Shown here: positions 46,348 through 58,514 of the stretch, in pieces | Layout of the letters: every line of letters begins with the position of its first letter | Numbering within the stretch: position 1 is the stretch's first letter | Assembly (NCBI GenBank): GCA_024138015.1 | Contig: JAMXBB010000010.1 | Coordinates: 53,608,351 to 53,672,350 of the forward strand | Source of the DNA: Lumnitzera littorea | Lineage: Eukaryota; Streptophyta; Magnoliopsida; Myrtales; Combretaceae | Length of the DNA stretch: 64,000 nt | Direction: 5' to 3' | The notes under the pieces: generated by a model | The model's input: the letters and a program-made list of their open reading frames with translations, nothing else | Database searches by the model: none | Told to the model about the DNA's origin: nothing | Program-made: the position numbers and the translations under genes

Positions 46348-49300
46348 ATGGAGAGTAGGCGGTTGACTGAGACGGAGGATGGCCCAATCAAAGATGAAAG
46401 CAAAGCAGTTGGTGGTGGTTCGATTTGTGGATACGAATCACTTCATAGCCTCTTAAAAGCGAACCTCCCGCAACATCTCTTTCAGGTCTTTTCCTCTTTC
46501 ATATATATTCTTCGCTTTGATTTAGATTGTTGTAAAACTAAATCCTAGGATGCTTCTGAATATATATATGGTAATTGATCCTCCAAGCTTCGTGGAAGAG
46601 TTTCTTTATCTAGTGCATGCTAGCTGAAGAAAGAACATACTACCTTATCTACGATTCGATTATCTTGATGCAACGAAGAATATCTAACTGCATCAGTGAA
46701 CAAATATTCTATTATGCGAGATTGCTAAGTCAATTGGACTCGTTGCTTTGGTAAGAGGCTGAGCTTATGTATACAGGAGTAATTGGGCTCGAATACGTTC
46801 ATTTATTTGATTTGAAACTGAGTTGCTTTTACGTATCATTGAAGCCTGATTCCTGATATTTGAAATCTATTTGTAGCCTGCTGAATAGAATCGAGCTTTG
46901 AAACATTTTTTCGACAGTTACTATATCTAATAAGAAGCACAGTACTGGCATTGTAGAAGAATTACAGTTTATTATTAGCTTATGAAGGAAGGAAGCATGT
47001 CTAGTTTTGAAAGTAGTGAGGAGTCATTAGGGAAACTAGATTCAAAGTTAAAATAATCGGAAACCTTTCTCTATTGGCCTCTTGGCTTCTGTTTTTAAAG
47101 TCAGTCTAGGCTAGTAGCAGCTCCTGGCTTTTAGACAGCAAAAACACGCTATGCGACACATTTCAGACCAGTTTTATTATATTGGCGTGTTTTTTCCAGC
47201 AGTTTGATATAACAAAGGGACAAGTCATTTAGCTGAAGCTTTGGAAAAAAAGTTTCAGTGGTTTCATCATTTTTCTGCTGATTAATATTTGTTCCTCTTA
47301 AACTTTCCACACCTGTTATGAACCATGAGCTTCAATGTTCATATTTTCATTATATCTGCCATATGTTCTGCTGCACATTGCATGCTTGCCACCTCTTCTT
47401 GGGTAACTTAGTACCTTTCTCACCAGAAAATACTTGTTTCTTTGCTCTTGAAAGTATCATACCCTTCATTTTCAAATTGGTTCAACAGATGATAGAGTTC
47501 ACATACAATCTAATGGACTGGGTTTAGATCAAATGTTTCTGAGTGAAGGCTGAAAGCTGCCTATAGAGAGAGATAACTATTTACTTTTAGTTGCGCTCTT
47601 TGATGTTACTGTTTACCAGTCCTTGCAGCTCTGAAATTTTTAAGATATTGAGATTCATAAGAAAAGGATGGTCCAATGATAAGAAATGCTATGAGGTCAC
47701 TTTTGTTGTTTGCCACATTGTAGATTCTTTAGGCATTCCTTCCATTATCTCCACTGTGGTGTCTGGGCACCTTTACACTTATTTTTGTGCTTGCTATAAC
47801 AAATTTATCTATAACAAAAAACTGTTGCAACCAAATTGCAGTTAGCTTGCACTATGTGAATGCTAGTGATGCTAATATTTCTATGTGGCAACTGTTTCCA
47901 TGGAACGTATACATGTATCTGCTGGTATAGAAAAGATGTTCACAAAGCTTATTAATAGAGCACTTAGTTGAACCTCATATGATTTTGCTGCTGAACTTGT
48001 TTCTTCTAATATTCTTTTGAATCTCCTTTCAAGGATTCAATTGCAGACAAGTCCTTTTTTATCTTTCAGAGTATTGAACTGATTGCTTCAATAATGGATG
48101 TCCCAGTTCTGTGCTTTAGTTAAAAGATCGGAACATGTGTTGATGCTTCTTTATATTGCAGGAAGTGAGCCGCTTACTTTTGGGACTGAATCGTGCAAAG
48201 CCACTTGAGGATATCAATCTGCCAGAGTCTGCAAAGGCCCTCTCCTTGAAGCACGATTTTGACATGCAGGCTAGCCTGATGATCTATATTCTGAATAGTC
48301 TCTCTCTTATAATTCTACAGTTGACAAACTAATGAGTATTATAAGCTACATTGCAATTATGTCATATATCATATGGTTTTAAATGATAATGCAAGTACAT
48401 TGGGTTGATTTATGGCATCCCTAACTCCACCATGAATTTTTCTGATCATTTTCCACCAAAGGTGCTTTTCAATCATTTGTGAGCCAGTGATGTTGCATGA
48501 TAGAACAAAAGAGAACCTGTCTACAAGGTTGTTTAGACAAAGCCTTAAGGTTGTGTAGGCATGTATTGTATATAAAGATAGTAGCAAATTTTCTTTCCCA
48601 TGCGTGCAAATAGTAGCATATTTTCATTCCCATGCATGCAAGTATACTTTACATTGTAGCAATATGAATTGTTTGAGTAAATAAAAGCCTAAAATGACAG
48701 TTAGATCAAGGCGATGATTTATTTCATTAATTCAAAAAGTGTGCAGGATCTTTTTGTTGTCAATGTATGTACTATAAGTGTGATAGGAAAATTGTGTTTT
48801 AATTGGGATTGGGGGCTTGTCGGAGTGAAAATGAGAAATATGAACGATTTACACAAGCTATTGACTCCATCTGTCCAAAAATAAAACAATTCTCTTCTAA
48901 AAATAGGCTCTTACAATTATTACCCTTAGTGTCTCCCCCTGACATGTAAGTAAACTTACAATCAATGCAACTCAGATGAGCTGCAATGAACCAAGAAAGT
49001 TTAGCAATATGTAAAGAAGAGAGGAAACAGATATGGAAAGAGTGTGAAGAAAATGTAAAGTGAATTAATTGATCAATATACAAAATTCTCCTTATATACA
49101 TGAGGCCAAGTGAAACTGTGAAACAATAAAGCTAACTAAACTAACTATAGAACTAACTGTATTGTCTAGAAAAACTGATTCTACTAACTGAAGTTGATGT
49201 GAACTACTTAACCATCTAACTAATTCTAACAATAAGTTAATTACAAAACTGATAAATATTTCTAACACCCTCCCTTAAAATGAAGAGTAAATGTTAAGTA

Positions 49301-52300
49301 CTCCCATTTTGGATAATAGGGAATGAAAATGATCAGCTGCTAATCCTTTAGTAAAAATATCTACTAGTTGAAGTTTGTACTAGCAAAATCACTCCATCAA
49401 CCTCTTTATCTCTCATAAAGTGCAAATCTATTTCAAGATGCTTCGTACATTCGTGAAAAACAAGATTCCTAGCAATGTGAAGAGCTGACCGATTGTCACA
49501 ATAAAGTTATACTGGCAAGGAGCATCGAATATGAAATTCCTTAAGCAAAGAAATTAGCCACAAAACTTCACAAGTGGTTGTAGCAAGCGCTCTATAGTCT
49601 GCCTTTGCTGAACTTCTAGCCACTGTACTTTGCTTCTTTCACTTCCAATTAAGCAAAGAGTTACCAAGGAAAACACAAAACCTATAGTAGACCTTCAAGA
49701 ATCCACTCTAATCACTGTCACTATATGCTTGAAGTACAAAGTCATTAGTAGCAATCCCTTGTCCAATTGAACCTTTTATGTATTGCAGTACTCTTTCTAG
49801 TGCAAGCTGATGAATACACTTAGGTTTATCTATAAACTGACTAAGAATATGGACGGAATAAGTGATATCAGGTATCATAATGCAAAGATAAAGAAGTTTT
49901 CCAATGGTGCGACGATACTGTGAAGCATCTACTATATCAGAAGGATCATCCCTTGTGAGCTTATGATTAGGAACAATAGGAATTGTCAATTGCTTAGCTC
50001 CAAGAAACCTTGTATCATCCAATAAATCCATAGTGAATTGGCGCTGTGAAAGAACTAGTCACATTGATTCGGTCTTCGGGCTCACCTGATCTTCTTGGGA
50101 ATGGAGCGTACCCTACGAAGAAGGGAAGAGAGTAGCCTGGGACAAGATATTTGATTTACGCAATGCCAAGCCGACCTTCTGCTTCTGGAATGGATTTCTT
50201 TGGGACAAGAAAAGATAAGGCAAGGCTATGCTCTTGACCAGCCATTGCCCTTGCTAGAGAGATTACTTCATTTAATGGAATAGAAAGACGCCTTCGCATA
50301 CAAAAGGGAAAGGAAAGGCAGGGCATACTCTTCCTTTAAAGTCCTTTTGACGGCAATGAAGCGGAGCAGCTCAACCAAAGCGGAAAGGCAGGGCATACCC
50401 TTGAGCAGATCTTGCAAGTTTCAGTCCAATAAAATATCGGAGCACACCAATGTCTTTCACCTTAAACTGAGTATGCATGAATTTTTTAAATTGATCTATA
50501 AGATCAAGCCGTTTACTAGTCACAGCAATATTATCAACATAGATAAGGACAACAACCATATCATTCCCTGATCCTTTAACAAACAGTGAATAGTCACAAT
50601 AAGACTGTTTAAATCCATATGGTAAAAAGGATTAAGTGAGCTTAGCATTCCATTGCTTTCTAATAATCTAAGATATCCACGCTTTCTAATACTACGCCTC
50701 AATTGTGTTGAATGAGAATCATCAGCGACATCAGGTTGTTAATCTGATTGCTTAGAATTAACAATATCATCCTGCTGACATGATCCAACATTGTCTGGAA
50801 ACAAAGAAAACACATGGTCCAAATTCAACAAAGTTTCAGTAGTAGGCAATGATACTGGAAACAGAGATGAATCTGTCTATTGTTGAGACATAAGCCAAAA
50901 AAGAAAAATATGTTCAAGGAATATATGTTCAAGGAATCAAACATCCCTGGATATGAGACACTTCTTGTTGACCAAATCATACACTTTGTAACCCTTTACT
51001 CCAGTTGGGTATCCAACAAACACACAAAGATGAGCACAAGAATCAAAATTTGATCTTATCTCTTGTGAGTGTGGAAACAAAACACAACGAACTAAAGACT
51101 CTAAGACAAGAGTAAGAAGGCAGCTTGCCAAATAACAACTGAAAAGGCGTTTTTCCTTGCAAAACTTCAATTGATAACCTGTTAATCAAATACATTGCTG
51201 TTAAAACAGCATCTCCTCAAAAACACAACAAAGAAGATTGTAACAACAATGCTTGAGCTATGGCAACTAAGTGTTGATGCTTAAGTTCCACAACACCATT
51301 CTATTGTAGAGTTTCAACACACAAAGTCTGGTGCAAAATACCATTATCAGCATAAAACTGAGTTAACAAAAAGTCATTTCCATTGTCACTTCTAATAATC
51401 TTAATGCATGCATTAAATTGAGTCAAACACCATTTGATAAAAAGCAGGTACAAACATAGATACTTCATGTTTAGATCTCATCAAGAATACCCATGTCACT
51501 CTTGTAAAGTCATCTACTGTAATCAAAAAGTACTTATGTCCTTCTAAAGGTGGGGTGGAACAAGGCCCCTAAATGTCTAGATGAACTAACTCAAAAGCAA
51601 TAGCTATACTCTAAACATGTATAGGAAAAACATTGCGCTTCTGCTTAGCCATAGGACATGTCATACAATCAAAACGAGTACAACTAATATCTTCATTCAA
51701 CTGACTTATTTGTTTCATTCAGCTATAAGACGAATGCCCAAATCGAAAGTGTCAGATATCAAAAGTCTTTAGCAAATGAGTTATTACATTCAAAAGAAAA
51801 CTCTGATCTAGAATAGAACTAGATGAATTTTGTGCCTTACAAGCTGCAGTTTGTTGCTCCAACAAATATAAACCTTGCTTAGCTAAAACTTGACCAATCA
51901 CCTTCTAATTGGAAAAGTTTTGAATAAAAACAATCTCCTTCATAAAAAGAACAACACATTTGTTGTCTTGCACCAGTTTATTAATAAAAATAAGATTATG
52001 ATTGAATGCAAGAAGATATAATTCGCTGTACAAAACCAACTCTAAAGATGAAACAGTAGTATCAATCTGTGTTGCAACAATTTGCTGAACATTAAGCAAA
52101 AACACTTGCCTATGAGTAATTGCAGTGTACATGTGAAATAAATGGAATGAACTAACCATATAGTCAGTAGCTTCAAAATCAAGAATCTACGTGATACCTA
52201 CCATCTGACTCATTGAGAGAGTAACTTCATGAGAACCATCTTATATAGGCTACACAGGAGCTATGCCAAAACCTAAAAATACTGCAATAGTTATATTATG

Positions 52301-55300
52301 ATGTTCTATAACATTCGATAAACTCAATAAATTGAGTAGCTGATCTGTAGACACATTAACAGATCTAAATCCTCTAGTATCACAAGTTGGAAATACTTTT
52401 CCCATACTAGTGAAACTATGATTATTATCCAATTCATATTCAGCCTTATTCACCAATCCACCTCTACCATATCCAAAAGGCACATGATTTCAATCCACCT
52501 CTACCATATCCAAAAGGCACATGATTTAAATCGACCAATTGTGGCTTAGCATTACTATTCTTAAAATGTGGTGGAAAACTAATGAGTTTGAAACATTTTT
52601 CTTTCAAATGACCCTTCCTTCAACAATAACTACATACAATTTCAAATCTATTGCTTGATTTATTACTCACACTTCCATAGTAGAGATATAAAAATAAAAA
52701 ATAAAAACAAGATCTTTTGGATGGTTCGCTCTTTGAAACTCTTCTCACACTAGTAGATTATAAACTTCATCTAGTGTGGGAAAAGGTTTCAAAACCAAAA
52801 TTTGAGATCGAGAGCTGAGAAATTTTCATTCAATCTATTCAAAAACTTAAACACGTAATCCTTTTGATACATTTCTACAAACTTATCAAAGTATTTTTTA
52901 TTGCAAAAACCACAAGAACAATGCCATAAGGGTTTGAAATTTCGTAACTCTTCCCAAACCATATTCAATTCAGTGAAATACTCATCCAAAGTTCTAAAAC
53001 CTTACATAATACTACTCATCAGATGATACAATTGACAAATTTTTTTTTGTGTGTCATCTGGTTGTGAGAAGCGTACCTTTAATTTATCCTAGATCTCTTT
53101 TGCCGAGTACATATACAACACTATGGAAGCAATTGCTGTGAGATTGAGCAAAGTAACCAAGCAATAATTAGATTGTTACATCTACTCCAAACTGAAGACA
53201 ATTCATCAGATTTAGCTGATTCTTGAATGGATCCATCTTTAAAACCAAGCGTATTTCAAATTGAAAGTGCTAAGGTGAATGATCGATTCCAAGTGTTGTA
53301 GTTAAGGCTAGAAAGTACTAGTGTAACTATTACTGAGCTTTGTGAATTGGAATGGTGAAGATAATACAGCGATGTAACGTCTTTCAAAGGTGAAGATGTC
53401 ATTGTTGATTCAGCTGCATAGCTCTGATACCATGATATGTAAGTAAACTTACAATCAGTGCAACTCAAATGAGTTGTGGTGAACCAAGAAAGTTTAGCAA
53501 CACGTAAAGAAGAGAGGAAACAGATATGGAAAGAGTGTGTAAAGAAAATGTAAAGTGAATTAACTGATCAACGTACAGAGTTTTTATATACATGAGGCCA
53601 AGTGAAACTGTGAAACAATAAAGCTAATTGAACTAACCGTACTGACTAGTAAAATTAATTGTACTAACTAACGCTAACGCTAACGCTAACGCAAACTACT
53701 TAACCATCTAACTAACTCTAACAGTAAGTTAATTATAAAACTGATAAATATTTCTAACATCCCCCAAAAAAAATAAAAGAAATAAATAAAACCACTTGAA
53801 TATCTCTCTGATATTATACTTGATATCCTATCAAACATATCCTTTGGCCCTTAAAACAAGCAAGCAAGTAAACAAGCTTAAATAGATAAGCTCTTGCCTG
53901 CAAAGGGATCCATAACATGATGCATCTGAATCATTTATGCTTGATAAAGGATCACAAACAAAAGACACTTGGCATGTCAACAGAGAGAAAAAAGATTTTG
54001 GTGCTCATGTCAAAATTGATGTTTTGGAAGTTTTCTTAGTTTAAACTGTCTACAATGTTTGAGAAGAGCCTAAATTCTGGATTGATGTTGGAAATGGATA
54101 AAGTTGCACTTGATTCTCAGTGGAAGAGAGGTTTAGTTGCCTTGTTTTCACTTGATTTCTGTTGGCCATTTGATTCCCATATGTGATATTCACCTTTTAC
54201 CATTGCAGATTTTTTTGGGTTTGCTGTATGATTTTTTGCATCACTAAGCACTTTCATCTCTCATTTATGGTGTTCTATTTGTTCAGAAACAAATGCATTT
54301 CTGAAGCTTTTAGCCATACATTCTTTCAGGCATTCAGTTTTAGTGCTGTCAAGGAACAATTGAGAGAATCCAGACTTGTTAGAGTTGGCCTTATTCAGAA
54401 TTCTATAGCTCTTCCCACAAATGCTCCTCTTATGGAACAAAAGAAGGCTATTCATGAGAAAGTAAAACCAATAATTGATGCAGCAGGTGCTTCAGGAGTG
54501 AACATACTATGCCTGCAAGTTAGTATATTTGAGCCTCCACTTTATTTTGTAGCTATCAGACCCTGTAAATATCCTAAGGGATCTTTTTCCAGGAAGCATG
54601 GATGATGCCGTTTGCTTTTTGTACGAGGGAGAAGAGATGGTGTGAATTTGCAGAGCCTGCTGATGGGGAATCGACTAAATTTCTTCAGGATTTTGCAAAG
54701 AAATATAACATGGTCATTGTTAATCCAATTCTTGAGAGAGATGTTAATCATGGTGATACTATCTGGAACACTGCTGTAATAATAGGAAATCATGGAAACA
54801 TTATTGGAAAGCACCGGAAGGTAAATGCAAGTTCATGAATTGTTGTCATGTTCTATTTATTTGAACTAATGCAATATAATTGTTGTGTTCACTGGTATTT
54901 GGCAGAACCATATACCTCGTGTTGGAGATTTCAATGAGAGCACCTATTATATGGAAGGAAATACTGGCCATCCTGTGTTTGAGACAGCTTATGGGAAAAT
55001 TGCAGTCAATATATGCTATGGGAGGCATCATCCATTGAATTGGTTGGCATTTGGCTTGAATGGTGCAGAGATTGTCTTTAACCCATCTGCAACCGTTGGT
55101 GAACTCAGTGAACCAATGTGGCCCATTGAGGTTGGTTGGGATCTTTCCTGTCATGCCTGCGGGGCTTGGATATTCATTTTCCTGCATTCCCTTTTTCTCC
55201 CCAGCAGTTAGCCGCATGCATATTAATGGTTGTGAAACTTCATGTGTGGCTGGATTTCTTGCAGTTTCAAGTTATTGCATGGAAAATGTTGAGATTCCTG

Positions 55301-55906
55301 ATAAACATACAAAACATTTTAATCATGGAATGTTGAATAAATACATAACAAGATTACAAGATCCTACCGCTTTTGCAATAACTTAGATATTGCACAAGTT
55401 GTTCTATTAAATTAACTCAATTATTCATAACTTCACGAATTCTAATATTTTTTGCTTTTGGGAAACTTTAGTCTACTCATTAATTTGGCTATTGACAACT
55501 TGTTTTTCACTCATTTCATAAGGATTTTGAATCTCTACAGGCCCGTAATGCTGCAATTGCCAACAGTTATTTTGTCGGGTCAATTAACCGGGTTGGGACG
55601 GAGGTATTTCCCAATCCGTTCACTTCAGGTGATGGCAAGCCACAGCATGCAGACTTTGGGCATTTTTATGGTTCCAGTCATTTTTCAGCCCCAGATTCCT
55701 CTTGCACACCCTCCATTTCTCGCCACAGAGATGGGTTGTTAGTCTCGGAGATGGACCTGAACCTCTGTAGGCAGCTGAAAGACACATGGGGATTTAGAAT
55801 GACAGCACGGTATGATTTGTATGCGGAGTTGCTAGCTCAGTATTTGAAGCCAGACTTCAAGCCCCAAGTAATTTCCGATCCTTTGCTACATGACAAACAT
55901 TGCTAG
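46348..55906 (+). CDS. PYD3: beta-ureidopropionase (N-carbamoyl-beta-alanine amidohydrolase), six exons
   Basis: Hydrolyses N-carbamoyl-beta-alanine (or the beta-aminoisobutyrate analogue) to the beta-amino acid, CO2 and ammonia. This is the last step of reductive uracil/thymine breakdown and is placed in the cytosol in plants. Exons: 46348-46485, 48162-48269, 54330-54518, 54593-54820, 54906-55130 and 55541-55906. All junctions are in phase 0, giving 417 residues plus stop TAG. This is close to the roughly 410 usual for plant PYD3. The nitrilase-fold catalytic set is present: Glu in CLQEAW (about residue 146), Lys in GKHRK (about 221) and Cys in NICYGRHHP (about 258). The family signatures FNPSATVGELSEPMWPIE, NRVGTEVFPNPFTSGDGK and DLNLCRQLKDTWGFRMTARY are also present. 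The start at 46348 follows a CT-rich leader. Introns 1, 3, 4 and 5 have GT-AG ends; intron 2 seems to be GC-AG. No lesion is seen. Confidence 0.95.
46486..48161 (+). other. intron 1 of PYD3
   Basis: GT at 46486 and AG at 48160-48161 join CAG to GAA in phase 0. It is 1.68 kb with no recognisable transposon or coding domain. Confidence 0.85.
48940..49267 (-). repeat. 3' LTR of Copia element C
   Basis: Minus strand TGTTAGAAATATTTATCAG to TTTACTTACATGTCA, 328 bp. It is preceded on the minus strand by the polypurine tract TTTTAAGGGAGGG. Confidence 0.88.
49650..50053 (-). pseudogene. RT end and RNase H start of Copia element C
   Basis: The frame holds LSQRQFTMDLLDDTRFLGAK, then RRTIGKLLYLCIMIPDITYS and the QFIDKPKCIHQLALERVLQY stretch, then LQAYSDSD, the start of RNase H. 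These are classic Copia motifs. The frame is cut at 50,054 by a foreign insert, and its other half resumes at 50,398. Confidence 0.82.
50054..50397. other. foreign insert in Copia RT, possibly organellar (mitochondrial) DNA
   Basis: About 344 bp of clearly more GC-rich sequence (for example GGGAATGGAGCGTACCCTACG and GAAGCGGAGCAGCTCAACC) separates ARSAQG from LSQRQF of the Copia RT. No TE domain or terminal repeats are visible. A 17-bp direct repeat GGAAAGGCAGGGCATAC lies at 50312-50328 and 50382-50398. The style resembles plant mitochondrial intergenic DNA, but I cannot confirm the source. Confidence 0.5.
50398..50760 (-). pseudogene. RT second half of Copia element C
   Basis: The minus strand reads QWNAKL then LPYGFKQSYCDYSLF in pieces. 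MVVVLIYVDNIAVTSKRLDL follows, then KFMHTQFKVKDIGVLRYFIG and LKLARSAQG. The catalytic YVDD is YVDNI, with the second Asp lost. RT sequence before QWNAKL is missing. Confidence 0.8.
50937..51720 (-). pseudogene. integrase of Copia element C
   Basis: GVVELKHQHLVAIAQALLLQ follows the core, with AVLTAMYLINRL and GKTPFQLLFGKLPSYSCLRV next. VFVGYPTGVKGYKVYDL at 50,937-51,170 is the end of the integrase C-terminal region. Stops are frequent. Further integrase core sequence continues upstream on the minus strand toward 51,720. Confidence 0.75.
51900..53420 (-). pseudogene. gag and zinc knuckle of Copia element C
   Basis: The N-terminal gag frame at 53,256-53,400 has SLYYLHHSNSQSSVIV and NYNTWNRSFTLAL, the Copia gag start. 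A knuckle near 52,600-52,640 reads CSYC-stop-RKGHLKEKC, a CX2CX4HX4C motif with a stop inside. A segment of about 40 bp is duplicated in tandem at 52,453-52,529. Confidence 0.72.
53421..53432 (-). other. primer-binding site of Copia element C
   Basis: Minus strand TGGTATCAGAGC, an intact initiator tRNA-Met complementary site, abuts the LTR end CATATCA. Confidence 0.9.
53433..53759 (-). repeat. 5' LTR of Copia element C
   Basis: 327 bp, minus strand TGTTAGAAATATTTATCAG to TTTACTTACATATCA. A local (CTAACG) run of four units at about 53,670-53,695 is absent from the partner LTR. Confidence 0.88.
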
Positions 55907-58509
55907 TTTGGAGGATGCGCTACTAGTCAATCAATTCTCATTTTCTCTCTGCATGTGTCATGTACATAAATAAATAAGTTGGACATAACTTCTTCATGAA
56001 GAAGGCTGTTTTATGTAGGCAGGCATGCATAATTTAACCATGTGAACCTGTAGAACTGAAGATTCTGTACCAGCGATGCTTTTAAGAGCAGAATGTGCGC
56101 TTCCTCATGGCTTTCGATTGTTCATAATCGAATGGTGCATCTCTCTCTCTTTTATTTTGCCTTGTACATGAATATTATTGTTCTTCCGCCAACCTTTGGA
56201 GTCAAATCTTGTTTGCCCGTGCCTTCCCACATATAACATTTTAGTGAAACTGTTTCTTATGCACTAGTGGGCTGATTTTTATGTTGTTATGGGTAGAATA
56301 TATATAATTCCAATTGTATTGTATTAAAACGAAAGGGAGAATGAATCGAATCTAATTTATACTGCTATTGGACTATTAGCGGTGTTGCCATATATACTTT
56401 TCAATGTAGTCTGATCATAAAAGAGTGATACTGCTGGAGCTAGCCCCTTCAATTTCAAAAGAACTCGTGTCCATGATACGTCAATCCATAATACCAACAG
56501 CGCTGCTGTATTCAGTATTTGGATTGAAATTGAATAGGGAAAGGAAAAAAGTAAAGAAAATGGTCGATATATACAAAAATGTGGTCTATTGGGAGATATT
56601 GGAACGGTAATACGAAATTTGCAAATGGATAAATACTTTAAACAATTTATTGAGAGCTGATGCTTAGTAGGATTGAGCTAACGAGTGATACAGATACTAG
56701 GCTCAAAATGGTTTGAGCGTGAAAGCCGAAAGAAGGAATGAAGGAATGAATGGAATTTGCCTAATGCATTGGAGGAACTTCCATGTCTTGTCAAAGTTGG
56801 AGTAATGTTGCAGCCTATATATTAACTTTTTGTATGTTTTTTTTTTTTAATTTATATAAAGGATGCTTCTTAAATATTGATATTGTTAAATTTTACACGG
56901 TTCAATTTTGATATTGCTTTCTTTTCTTTTCTTTTTTTTTCTTTGTTTTTCTAGTTGGCATCACGTAGGGATGTCTGCATGCCATTTCTTCTGCTTTCTT
57001 CTTTTTTTTTTTTTTTTTACACGTAGCGATACCATATGAATGAGGGATAGTGAAAGTAAGGAAAGTTGATGAAGGTAGTAACACTAAAAAATAAAATCCA
57101 CCAAAATGAAAAAAGAAATTCAAAAGTAAAAGTGTAATCACACATGATATTTGGCACTATAAAGTTTTAAATATGAAATCAAGCATTGAGATGTGAGAGA
57201 AATTCCAGCTTGGCTTATATATAATCTGGACTAGAATTTTAATAATCACATGGAATTGATGCCTTCCTTTGATAAAATGTTTCACATACAAGCATTCTAC
57301 TACAATTTGGGAAGTGGCGATACTAGAAAATGGAAAATGTATCTTGTGCTGAAATTTAACCCTAAACCCCACTGCTGAAATAATTTCGGAAACGTTTTCG
57401 CTTGCCGTGTGTTGGAAGTCATTTGTTTTGAGCGAATTGTCGTTTCGTTGCCTTTTCGGAGTAAATCTTCAGCCCGCCCATTGTTCTTATAGAATGGCAT
57501 TAAATAGAATAAAGTTTCTCCACGTATGTAGAATGCTCATACTTACCCCAACAAAAAAAAAAAAACCTGATTCTAAAAACTGCAAATACCACTCACGAAC
57601 CATGTCTTTACTCAGGATGGTTATGTAACAGATCCAAATAGATTTATTAGGATTCTTCAAGTATGAGGCGATTGGGCCTTGCACAAGCATATATTGGGCC
57701 TGCAAAAGAAAACAAGACGAGGGATGCCGGTGGCTGTCCAGCATGGCCATTTCAACGCTTAAAATAGTGTTTGGTCATAAGGGAGTAAGTGAGAGAACTT
57801 AAAAAGCTTAAAGTAAGCTTAAAGCACAAAGAAGTCAATGTGGTTTATCATTGGAGCACTTAACGTTATTTATAGAGGAGGAATGCCGCAAATTTTAGAG
57901 CATGTTTGAAACATTGGCACGTCCACATGATTTATGTAGTGGGAACGTATAGTTTGGCGTGTTTTAGAATTATAGCAATGTGGTTGTTGACTGAGTCTTA
58001 GAGCCCTATCTACTTATCTTATAGTCGTTATGGTTGTCCTATTATCAAGTTGATCATCAAAAGATGTCAACTTGTTTGGAGTTCCTTCAAATAGGCGAGT
58101 TACTGAGCAAATCAGGTTGGGCGTAGGTAAATCACTCTAATCTTAGGCTTAGTCAAGTTAACCCAAGGCCTAAACAAGCCGACATAAGCCTAAGGGACCT
58201 ATGCCTAAAGTCTCATTATCATCTAGGTGACAAGGAAAGCAAGTAGTTGAATGGGTTCCTTAGGTACATGGTCGAGTCATCCTTGTATTCTAAAGTTTCA
58301 TACCCTGTGGGAAGGATGGCTAAAGATATCCATTGTGTTGAATGACCAATCTAATCTGATAGGAAGCCGCCCTAGTGACCATCAAGGAGAAGGCCATTGC
58401 TTGAAATCCATCCTGAGTAAAGCATCGTCTTAAGCCAATTGAGCTATTCAAATTCTACCCTTCACAAAGTTCCAATGGGTCATACATCAACCTCATGAGG
58501 TAAGTTACC
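55907..58509 (+). other. 3' flank of PYD3 and unassigned intergenic sequence
   Basis: A likely polyadenylation signal (AAATAAATAA near 55,967-55,976) lies about 60 bp after the stop codon. Beyond it are T-rich (56,839-56,850 and 57,000-57,019) and A-rich (57,550) homopolymer runs. No domain-bearing frame is present. Confidence 0.5.
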
Positions 58510-58514
58510 AAGCT

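Larger units (their letters stand above)
48940..53759 (-). mobile_element. Ty1/Copia retrotransposon C in intron 2 of PYD3, antisense, decayed
   Basis: LTRs lie at 48940-49267 and 53433-53759, with target repeats TCCCCC at 48934-48939 and 53760-53765. The primer site is TGGTATCAGAGC and a purine tract AAGGGAGGG lies at the 3' LTR. Minus-strand order is gag, zinc knuckle, integrase, RT, RNase H, the Copia order. At 4.8 kb including a foreign insert it has lost parts, notably the N-terminal RT. Stops occur in every domain. The LTRs differ at many positions, so the insertion is old and the host gene evidently tolerates it. Confidence 0.9.
48270..54329 (+). other. intron 2 of PYD3, about 6 kb, GC-AG, with a Copia insertion
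   Basis: Exon 2 must end at GACATGCAG, because the protein continues into AFSFSAVKEQL of exon 3. The bases after CAG are GCTAGC, so the donor is GC. The acceptor is TTCTTTCAG at 54321-54329. The nearest GT downstream (48,298) would insert about ten unrelated residues. The Copia element at 48940-53759 supplies most of the length; without it the intron would be about 1.2 kb. Confidence 0.75.

Noticed and set aside
48298..48299. Alternative GT donor for PYD3 exon 2
   Set aside because: It would add about ten residues absent from the conserved family, while the CAG|GC junction gives an exact phase-0 join to exon 3.
54846..55217. Minus-strand open frame of 123 codons over PYD3 exon 5
   Set aside because: It is the antisense shadow of a conserved exon, with no family features.
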